Shown one piece after another: positions 57,918 through 64,000 of a stretch of DNA of 64,000 nt; within the stretch, counting starts at the first letter, position 1; every line of letters starts with the position of its first letter. The notes under the pieces are model-generated. The model had not been told where the DNA came from, ran no database searches, and saw only the letters and a list, made by a program, of their open reading frames with translations. A program made the position numbers and the translations under genes. This DNA is from Pseudomonas lundensis (GTDB lineage Bacteria > Pseudomonadota > Gammaproteobacteria > Pseudomonadales > Pseudomonadaceae): positions 1 to 64,000 of the forward strand of contig NZ_NQKI01000016.1 in the NCBI RefSeq assembly GCF_002269125.1, read 5' to 3'.

Positions 57918-58103
57918 ATGTCCAACAAAACCACTCGCACTGTATCCGCCGCGGGTGCTGGCACTACCTGCGCGGGCACAGCCAAAACCGACCATCAGGC
58001 CAACGCGTGGAAATTGGTCCCTAAAGGCACGTGCGAGCGCACTGTCAGCACCACCTCCCCGACCGGTTTCGGGCAGTTGACGGCTTATACCGCCAAATCC
58101 TGA
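57918..58103 (+). CDS. Bufferin-like RiPP precursor peptide, no signal peptide seen
   Basis: The 61-residue peptide starts at 57918 after GGAG. The core reads [20 protein letters not shown] followed by LVPKGTCE, the pattern of BufA2-type metallophore precursors (Cys ... NAWKLVP-GTC). Known bufferins carry a signal peptide and act in the periplasm. Here only about 13 polar residues precede the core and no hydrophobic stretch exists, so the product may stay in the cytosol, the start may lie elsewhere, or the export route may differ. Two cysteines (residues 18 and 39) are the likely modification or metal sites. It is followed directly by the MNIO maturase gene. Confidence 0.65.
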   Translation: MSNKTTRTVSAAGAGTTCAGTAKTDHQANAWKLVPKGTCERTVSTTSPTGFGQLTAYTAKS

Positions 58104-58119
58104 CAGTCGTCATTGAGCC

Positions 58120-59004
58120 ATGATGATGCACAGCCCGACTGCTTCGCACATCGCGCCTCGTGCGCCCCAGCTTTCGCCACGTGCGGGGCTGGGGCTCAAG
58201 GCCGAGCACTTCAAAGACATTCTGGAGACCCGGCCCGATATCGGTTTCTTCGAAGTTCATGCCGAAAACTACATGGTCGCCGGAGGCCCCTTTCACCATT
58301 ATTTGAGCTTGATTCGGGAGCACTATCCCCTGTCGATCCACGGGGTAGGTCTGTCCATTGGCTGCGAGGGGGTGCTGGATCAAGCCCATTTATTGCGATT
58401 GCGTACCCTGCTCGACCGCTATGAGCCTGAACAATTCTCTGAACACCTGGCGTGGTCCACCCATGGTCAGTGGTTTCTCAATGACCTGCTGCCATTGCGC
58501 TATGACGACGCGACGTTAACGCGGGTCTGTGAGCATATCGATCACGTACAAAACGTCCTGCGACGGCCCATGCTGCTGGAAAACCCGGCAACCTACGTCG
58601 AATTCGATCAGGCCGACTACGACGAAGCTGCATTTATTCATCACGTCATACAGCGCACCGGCTGTGGCCTGTTGCTGGATGTGAACAATGTGTACGTGTC
58701 CTGCATCAATCATCGCCGTGATCCGATTGCCTATATCGACGCCCTGCCATTACAGGCCGTCGGCGAACTTCATCTGGCAGGTTTTGCCGAAGACACCGAC
58801 AGTCAGGGCCAGCGCCTGTTGATCGACAACCATGGTGCAGCCGTTGATAGCGCCGTCTGGGCCCTTTATTGGCAGGTATTGAAGCGTATCGGTCCCATGG
58901 CGACCCTGATTGAACGGGATAATCACCTACCTGCCCTGAACGAGCTGCTCATCGAAGCGCAACGCGCTGATCATATGATTCAGACCTCAAAGGTGCGTGT
59001 ATGA
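58120..59004 (+). CDS. MNIO (DUF692) RiPP maturation enzyme, BufB-like
   Basis: This 294-residue TIM-barrel enzyme belongs to the multinuclear non-heme iron oxidases, which modify cysteines in small peptides (for example to thiooxazoles). Metal-ligand regions are visible: [56 protein letters not shown] and [10 protein letters not shown]. It should act on the peptide encoded 16 bases upstream. Three ATG codons in a row at 58120-58128 leave the exact start open. Its stop overlaps the next gene's start by four bases. Confidence 0.88.
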   Translation: MMMHSPTASHIAPRAPQLSPRAGLGLKAEHFKDILETRPDIGFFEVHAENYMVAGGPFHHYLSLIREHYPLSIHGVGLSIGCEGVLDQAHLLRLRTLLDRYEPEQFSEHLAWSTHGQWFLNDLLPLRYDDATLTRVCEHIDHVQNVLRRPMLLENPATYVEFDQADYDEAAFIHHVIQRTGCGLLLDVNNVYVSCINHRRDPIAYIDALPLQAVGELHLAGFAEDTDSQGQRLLIDNHGAAVDSAVWALYWQVLKRIGPMATLIERDNHLPALNELLIEAQRADHMIQTSKVRV

Positions 59005-59777
59005 CCTTACAACAGGCCTTCAGCGCCGCCCTGTTCGATCCGCAGTCGAGTTGCCCGCACGGTGTGATTTGCCCTGTTGGCAGTGATGCGTCGAGCCGTT
59101 TTTCCGTGTACCGAAACAACGTACTCAGCGGTTTGATCAACGCCTTGGGCGCCAGTTTTCCGGTGGTTGCCCGCTTGGTGGGAGACGCGCTCTTCCATGG
59201 CATGGCGCACGTGTTCGTGCACAAAAACCCGCCGGACAATCCGGTCATGAGTACCTACGGGCATTGCTTTGCGGAGTTCATTCAAGATTTTGCCCCGGCC
59301 AATAGCCTGCCGTATCTCGCTGATGTCGCACGCTTGGAATGGCTCTGTGTTCAGGCATATCACGCCGCCGATGCCCTGCCTTTGAACCCGCAGGCCCTTG
59401 CGCGGGCATTGGCCAATCCCGCTACCCTGGAACAACTGCGCATGACGTTGCACCCGAGTGTGGCCACCCTGCATTCCCCGTATGCCGTGGCCTCCCTGTG
59501 GATTGCGCACCAGAACAGCGGACACCTTCAGGGACTGGACCCCAGCCAGCCGCAAAGTGCGCTGGTGCTGCGTCAAGGTTTGAACGTAGAAGTGTTTGCG
59601 GTCAGCTCAGGGAGCGTAGCGTTTATTCGACTTTTGAAAACCCACTGCCCTCTTGGTCAAGCTGCTGACAATGCCCTGCACGCCGATCCCGGATTTGACT
59701 TGAGCCAGTGCCTGGCACTGCTCATCAGCATGGGCGCCATCACCGAAGTGCAGCACGCCCATGAGGTAACGTTATGA
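59001..59777 (+). CDS. DUF2063 protein, MNIO partner (BufC/HvfC-like)
   Basis: The 258-residue protein has the N-terminal DUF2063 domain: [37 protein letters not shown] and [18 protein letters not shown]. In MNIO systems this protein presents the precursor to the maturase. The C-terminal half is a less conserved beta-rich domain. Four-base overlaps with the genes on both sides indicate a coupled operon. Confidence 0.85.
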   Translation: MTLQQAFSAALFDPQSSCPHGVICPVGSDASSRFSVYRNNVLSGLINALGASFPVVARLVGDALFHGMAHVFVHKNPPDNPVMSTYGHCFAEFIQDFAPANSLPYLADVARLEWLCVQAYHAADALPLNPQALARALANPATLEQLRMTLHPSVATLHSPYAVASLWIAHQNSGHLQGLDPSQPQSALVLRQGLNVEVFAVSSGSVAFIRLLKTHCPLGQAADNALHADPGFDLSQCLALLISMGAITEVQHAHEVTL

Positions 59778-60283
59778 ACACGTTTACAGAATATTCCTGC
59801 AGAATCGGCCGTTTATGGGCACATACAACCCGTGCTCTGCAACGCATTCCCCACTCCCTGATAGCGTTAATTGCGCGCTTCTCCATCGCCGCTGTGTTCT
59901 GGAAGTCGGGGCAAACCAAGGTTGAAGGCTTTGCACTGGATGTGGTGTCCGGCACTGTCGAGTGGGGACAACCCCACTTGGCCGATTCAGCGCTGTACTT
60001 GTTCAGCCACGAGTACAAGGTGCCATTGCTGCCTGCGGAGTTCGCCGCTTACGCGGCGACCGTCTGCGAACACCTATTCCCCGTGCTGATTTTGGTGGGC
60101 CTGGCGACCCGCTTTTCAGCGTTGGCGCTGCTGGGCATGACCATGACCATTCAACTGTTCGTTTACCCCGATGCCTACGCCACGCACGGAACGTGGGCCA
60201 CGATTTTGCTGTACCTGATGGCGCGGGGACCGGGCACCCTTTCCATCGACCACTGGCTGGCGCGGCGTTATCGTCAAGGCTGA
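59774..60283 (+). CDS. DoxX-family membrane protein of the MNIO operon
   Basis: The 169-residue protein has four membrane helices with DoxX hallmarks (LIARFSIAAVFWKSGQTKVEG, FPVLILVGLATRFSALALLG). DoxX-like proteins close many MNIO operons and are proposed to handle redox or copper steps at the membrane. It overlaps the DUF2063 gene by four bases and is the last gene of the unit. No clear terminator follows. Confidence 0.85.
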   Translation: MNTFTEYSCRIGRLWAHTTRALQRIPHSLIALIARFSIAAVFWKSGQTKVEGFALDVVSGTVEWGQPHLADSALYLFSHEYKVPLLPAEFAAYAATVCEHLFPVLILVGLATRFSALALLGMTMTIQLFVYPDAYATHGTWATILLYLMARGPGTLSIDHWLARRYRQG

Positions 60284-60544
60284 TCGCAGGTCGAGGCAGT
60301 GCGTTGAAACCAACTCACAAGGTAATCCACCCATATGTGCGTGCGCTTGAGGTCATGACGCAAACGCACTGCACAAGCGCATCAGACCGATCGGTATTGA
60401 GCATGCTGGCATAGGGGATGGTAATAAATTACAAGCGGCCACCGTATTAATGTTGGCGGCGACAAACACCGTCCACAGGGCAAATCAAGGGGCCATGATG
60501 TCAGCAAGACGTCGACATTCACGCACAACGCTTTAGGTACACGT

Positions 60545-60880
60545 CTATTTTTGAGACAGAAAACGCCGAGGTTTTTCTCGAGTTGGGATGCAAACGGCTT
60601 GAAGCACAGCACTTATAAATGCGACCCATCGGACGATATAGTTACCTTCAATAATGACGTTGGAAGAAGGAACGAAATAAATATAACCATGGCGCGCTAC
60701 ATTTAACTGAACCATCCCCCAAAGCATGACCCATACAAAAAACAACCAGAACCGGGCCACTTTAAACCTTCGCCCCGATATCGCTCTGGACGTCGCAAAA
60801 AAAACCAAAAAAACAACAACCGAAGCAAACAAATAGAGCATCGACACAAGGAGCGCGTTATTCATCATTATCTCTGGCAT
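60545..60880 (-). CDS. Small membrane protein, probable immunity protein of the Hcp cassette
   Basis: This 111-residue protein has three predicted membrane helices (LLVSMLYLFASVVVFLVFF, FWLFFVWVMLWGMV, IVRWVAFISAVLQAVC). Its start (60880, or the ATGs at 60868/60865) overlaps the end of the preceding effector-like gene. In T6SS cassettes the gene directly after the effector usually encodes immunity, and a membrane immunity protein fits a membrane-acting or periplasmic toxin. The assignment is by position, not by family. The sequence is AT-richer than the core genes around it. Confidence 0.55.
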   Translation of the reverse strand: MPEIMMNNALLVSMLYLFASVVVFLVFFATSRAISGRRFKVARFWLFFVWVMLWGMVQLNVARHGYIYFVPSSNVIIEGNYIVRWVAFISAVLQAVCIPTREKPRRFLSQK

Positions 60881-61580
60881 CCGAGTACATAGATTTTATT
60901 GTCACACCATTCGATAACACTTCAAATGACAACGCCGTTTTACTCGCATTTTCATACCCTCGCACATAATCGGTGCGCACATACCTGAACAAGCGCCATG
61001 CATCAGGCTTTAATACCAACCGACCGACGCCGTAGGCGGAAAGTCCCAACTCCAAAGTCCCGTAAGCCATATCACCCTCGAAAGCGCTGCCCCCCATTAG
61101 GTTAGCCAGCTTCTGATACCCCTTTCTAAGTGGCCCCTGTGTATCAGAGCGTCCTTCCCATAAATTTCGCCCGTTTTCATACACATTGTTGGCTCCATGA
61201 GCCATCAACGGTCCTCCAGCAAAGACACAGAGCGTACCAGCTGAGGCATAGCACATCCCGGCACCCGCAGCGATCTGAAGTGCCCCTGCGATTGCGGCAA
61301 CACCTTTTTGAGCGACTTCCAATGATTGACTAAGGAGGCTGCTCTGTTCATTTTTTATGTCCTGCAGACCCTCCTCAGGGCTCTTATTTCCCAAAGCAAC
61401 ATCATTAACAATACCTCGTGCGTAATAGGCGACCTCCCGATTGAATTGAATACGCAGTGTGCCATCTTGAATGTGACGAGCGCCAAGTGTGCAGGCTTGT
61501 TTTGCCAAATTCGCCGCGGCCTGACTGACGACCCAGTAATCGCAACTGTCGGGAAAACAGCCATCCTTTGAAGGGCTCAT
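60858..61580 (-). CDS. DUF4225-like protein, candidate T6SS effector carried by Hcp
   Basis: The 240-residue protein has a helical N-terminal region, a central hydrophobic segment (GVAAIAGALQIAAGAGMCYA, GTLCVFAGGPLMAHGANNVY) and a C-terminal domain with DYVRGYENASKTALSFEVL. The central part resembles DUF4225, a family seen in Pseudomonas and enterobacteria next to hcp or vgrG genes. The start codon directly follows the hcp stop, so it is translated with Hcp and may travel inside the Hcp ring. No catalytic motif was identified; pore formation is plausible from the hydrophobic centre. Confidence 0.6.
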   Translation of the reverse strand: MSPSKDGCFPDSCDYWVVSQAAANLAKQACTLGARHIQDGTLRIQFNREVAYYARGIVNDVALGNKSPEEGLQDIKNEQSSLLSQSLEVAQKGVAAIAGALQIAAGAGMCYASAGTLCVFAGGPLMAHGANNVYENGRNLWEGRSDTQGPLRKGYQKLANLMGGSAFEGDMAYGTLELGLSAYGVGRLVLKPDAWRLFRYVRTDYVRGYENASKTALSFEVLSNGVTIKSMYSDARDNDE

Positions 61581-62063
61581 TCACTCATCTCCCCATGAAC
61601 TGTACCCACTGGTCCCTGCCAAATGGTGAGTCCAAGTAATGTAGCGGTATCGAATTGCAAGATGCTCTTGGGGTTCGAAGTCATTTTGTAAAACGGCATG
61701 GGGCATATCGAGTGTGAGATCGACAACAACACCGCCTTTGATTTCAACGGTGTAAAATTTTTCCTGCAATCCAAATGAAGAAATGCGATAAAAGTGAATA
61801 ACGCCGTTTATTTCCTCTCTACTTGAGAGCGCTTGAGCGAGTAAAGGCGACGATTTATCAACATTCTTTGTAATCAGAATGGGTTTATGTGTTGGCCTGT
61901 CAATATTTCCCAAATTGGCCATATTGTGATTGTAAGAAAGCACCATAATTTCATCGGCGTGTGCAGACTGGCATTTATTGCCAATCGATTCTTGGGTTGA
62001 ACACCCCGCCGAAATAAGGCCTTGCGCCTTGCCGATAATGGTCATGTAACCTTGGTTAGCCAT
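61581..62063 (-). CDS. hcp: Hcp-family type VI secretion protein (orphan)
   Basis: The 160-residue protein starts MANQGYMTIIGKAQGLISAG and has the Hcp tube pattern including MVLSYNHNMANLGN, NVDKSSPLLAQALSSREEI and TLDMPHAVLQND. It ends in ITWTHHLAGTSGYSSW, as in Hcp effectors of Pseudomonas. Hcp forms hexameric rings and carries small effectors to target cells. No other T6SS genes are nearby, so it uses an apparatus encoded elsewhere. It heads a compact hcp-effector-immunity cassette with overlapping or abutting genes. Confidence 0.9.
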   Translation of the reverse strand: MANQGYMTIIGKAQGLISAGCSTQESIGNKCQSAHADEIMVLSYNHNMANLGNIDRPTHKPILITKNVDKSSPLLAQALSSREEINGVIHFYRISSFGLQEKFYTVEIKGGVVVDLTLDMPHAVLQNDFEPQEHLAIRYRYITWTHHLAGTSGYSSWGDE

Positions 62064-62249
62064 TCACGCCACTCCTTTTAAATAAGCTGAACAGGCTAAT
62101 TCAAGGGCTTAAGGCGACTTGTAGGACTTCTCCGAAATTTAAAAAGTGGTGTATTCAAGAGCAGTGCCACCCAATAAATCCTTGTTCAGAAGGGGTGATC
62201 TGCCAAGCACCCCTTTACCGTGTCAAGGCGGTTTCGCAAAAGCCGCCGC

Positions 62250-62414
62250 TATCAACGTGTGAACTCGGTCAGCCCCACCGTACTGGAAGAAGCCATGGAT
62301 CATTACGCTCCTTTCTTCCGCGGGTTCAAGCCGGTTCCGGCCGCGGAGGTGGCACTGGCCTACGCAAAAAGTGTTGAAGGTTTGCACACCGGCCAGACGT
62401 ATCAGGTCGGCTAA
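62250..62414 (+). pseudogene. C-terminal fragment of a short-chain dehydrogenase
   Basis: The frame reads VNSVSPTVLEEAMDHYAPFF, then RGFKPVPAAEVALAYAKSVEG and ends TGQTYQV, which is the C-terminal quarter of a classical SDR enzyme (after the catalytic Tyr-Lys). The Rossmann fold and active site are absent. It is a remnant, probably truncated when the Hcp cassette entered. Confidence 0.75.
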
Positions 62415-62473
62415 ACACTTGTGATGGCAGGCGAGCCTGAGTAACGTGGCGGCACATGTCAGGAGACCAGAAG

Positions 62474-63145
62474 ATGCGTGCTGCCCGTTCCTTAGTTTTA
62501 GTCGCCCTGCTCCCCGTATTCGCGGGCTGCCAATTGTTCAACAGCAAACCCGTGGACAGCCATGCGGGTTTGTCGCGTCTGCAAGGCCAGTTGGTTTCGA
62601 CCAACGGTGAGCTGGTCTTCCAGCCCTGTGTCGGACAACAGCGTTACGTCGTGCGTGACAGCGAAAACACCACGCTCGTACAAGATGGCGCAGACATGCC
62701 CATCAAGCCCGAGGCCCTGTTCGCGGACATTCGCGGCCAATTTATCGCCAGCAAAACCGCCGGTTCGAATGGCGAGGTCAACGTCAAACAGCTCTATCGT
62801 CTTGAACGCAGCAGTACGGCCTGCCAAGACCCGAACTTCAAGCAACTGACCGTGCATGCCAACGGCAACGGCCCGGCGTGGGAAGTCCGTGCGGGCAGTA
62901 AGGGCCTGGAGTTGACCCGTGAAGGCCAACCGCCCCTGGCGCTGCCGTATGTGGAAGAGCAAGTCGGTGACGGGCGCTTTTACCTGTCCACCGAAGCCAA
63001 CCATCAACGCATTGAGCTGTGGGTGGCCCCGCAACGTTGCACCGACAGTGTTAATGGCAGCGTGCAACATTTAGGCGCCGAGCTGCGGGTCAACGGGCAG
63101 GTGCAGCGCGGTTGCGGCTATTTCGGTGGCGCGCGCAACGACTAA
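62474..63145 (+). CDS. Predicted lipoprotein, COG3650-like
   Basis: This 223-residue protein starts at the ATG at 62474 (MRAARSLVLVALL), with GGAGACC upstream; the open frame begins six codons earlier. The lipobox VFAGC at about residue 19 predicts lipid attachment. The body is a beta-rich periplasmic domain with paired cysteines (QPCVGQQRY, STACQDP, PQRCTDS, RGCGYFGG) and resembles uncharacterised COG3650 membrane proteins. Function is unknown. Confidence 0.7.
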   Translation: MRAARSLVLVALLPVFAGCQLFNSKPVDSHAGLSRLQGQLVSTNGELVFQPCVGQQRYVVRDSENTTLVQDGADMPIKPEALFADIRGQFIASKTAGSNGEVNVKQLYRLERSSTACQDPNFKQLTVHANGNGPAWEVRAGSKGLELTREGQPPLALPYVEEQVGDGRFYLSTEANHQRIELWVAPQRCTDSVNGSVQHLGAELRVNGQVQRGCGYFGGARND

Positions 63146-63261
63146 TCGACGACTGTTACTGAACATTGCCGTTTAAGCCTGACGGATTTACCCCGAAGCA
63201 GCCTATAATCGCCGGTCTATGGCTGCCGGGGTAAACCTGGCCCCAATACTGGACCACCGTC

Positions 63262-64000
63262 ATGTTACGAATTACCGAACTCAAGTTGCCAATCGACCAT
63301 CCCGAAGAAGACCTGCGCCCTGCCATCGTGCAGCGCCTGGGCATCGCCGATGATGACCTGCTCGATTTCACCTTGTTCAAGCGCAGCTACGACGCGCGCA
63401 AAAAAACCTCCGAACTGTGCTTTATCTACACCATCGACCTGTCGGTGCGTGATGAAGCGCCGTTGCTGCTCAAATTTGCCGATGACCGCAACGTCAACCC
63501 TGCACCGGACGTCAGCTACAAGGTAGTCGGTCAGGCCCCACAGGATCTGAGCGAACGCCCGATTGTGGTCGGCTTCGGTCCGTGCGGCATTTTTGCTGGC
63601 CTGTTGCTGGCTCAGATGGGGTTCAAGCCCATCATTCTTGAACGTGGCCCGGAAGTACGTCAGCGCACCAAAGACACGTGGAGCCTGTGGCGTAAGAACG
63701 TCCTGAACCCCGAATCCAACGTGCAATTTGGTGAAGGCGGTGCGGGGACGTTCTCTGACGGCAAGCTGTACAGCCAGATCAAGGACCCGCAACACCACGG
63801 CCGCAAGGTGCTGCACGAGTTTGTGAAAGCCGGCGCCCCCGAAGAAATCCTCTACGTCAGCAAGCCGCATATCGGGACGTTCCGTCTGACGGGTGTGGTG
63901 GAAAACATGCGTCAGCAGATCGAGGCCCTGGGCGGCGAAGTTCGCTTTCAACAGCGTGTGACCGACGTAATGATCGACAACGGTCAATTGACCGGTGTGG
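63262..64000 (+). CDS. FAD-dependent oxidoreductase, COG2509-like (partial)
   Basis: The first 246 residues are present and the gene runs off the window. After an N-terminal domain of about 90 residues, the dinucleotide-binding motif PIVVGFGPCGIFAGLLLAQ opens the FAD domain. FGEGGAGTFSDGKLYS follows, a signature of these proteins. COG2509 enzymes are uncharacterised dehydrogenases found widely in Pseudomonas. Substrate unknown. Confidence 0.85.
   Translation, partial: MLRITELKLPIDHPEEDLRPAIVQRLGIADDDLLDFTLFKRSYDARKKTSELCFIYTIDLSVRDEAPLLLKFADDRNVNPAPDVSYKVVGQAPQDLSERPIVVGFGPCGIFAGLLLAQMGFKPIILERGPEVRQRTKDTWSLWRKNVLNPESNVQFGEGGAGTFSDGKLYSQIKDPQHHGRKVLHEFVKAGAPEEILYVSKPHIGTFRLTGVVENMRQQIEALGGEVRFQQRVTDVMIDNGQLTGV

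Overview
The window looks like chromosomal DNA of a Pseudomonas, probably of the fluorescens lineage. The right part carries a normal Pseudomonas core gene set: mutS-fdxA, a TtgR/EmhR-controlled RND pump, pitA, ccoM, rapA and the liv operon. The left ~25.8 kb is accessory DNA that ends at a tyrosine integrase lying directly against mutS. No rRNA, tRNA or CRISPR array was seen.

Bases 1-14350 form a patchwork of metal resistance and decayed genes. They hold a truncated flgB, a copper chaperone, a broken MFS transporter, and a divergent pair made of an ATP-grasp-like protein and a protein that appears to fuse a helix-hairpin-helix glycosylase-like fold to a PD-(D/E)XK nuclease. A broken sensor kinase follows, then a copper module: YVTN beta-propeller, CopA-type P-ATPase, DUF2933 protein, cupredoxin, small periplasmic protein, CopRS, and CopCD without CopAB. 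Three near-identical CopR-box-like sites precede the three copper transcription units.

Bases 14769-25839 resemble an integrative element. They contain a MobI-like protein, iteron-like repeats, two serine recombinases, an IS1182-family insertion, a 106-bp tandem repeat, several short genes of unknown function in paralogous pairs, an excisionase-like protein and the integrase. Six of the unknown or recombinase genes share a sequence TTGGGWTT 56-61 nt before their start codons, on both strands. This suggests a coordinated island regulon.

Bases 25860-52300 are core-like. They contain mutS, fdxA, a 3-oxoacid CoA-transferase pair, the emhR/emhABC (ttg-like) efflux locus with a recognisable operator, an SQR-DUF1641-methyltransferase cluster, pitA, ccoM, two small unknown genes, rapA, an MHYT-GGDEF-EAL c-di-GMP enzyme, a chromosomal tubulin-like GTPase (GGGTGSG motif) and a DUF2288 gene.

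Bases 52300-64000 contain the livKHMGF branched-chain amino acid importer and a four-gene MNIO/bufferin-like RiPP operon whose precursor has no visible signal peptide. An orphan T6SS hcp-effector-immunity cassette on the minus strand, a short-chain dehydrogenase remnant, a lipoprotein and the start of an FAD-dependent oxidoreductase follow.

The points most worth a second look are the shared island promoter motif, the glycosylase-nuclease/ATP-grasp pair, the tubulin-like protein, the leaderless bufferin-like operon, the Hcp cassette, and a gene split by an A8 slippery run.
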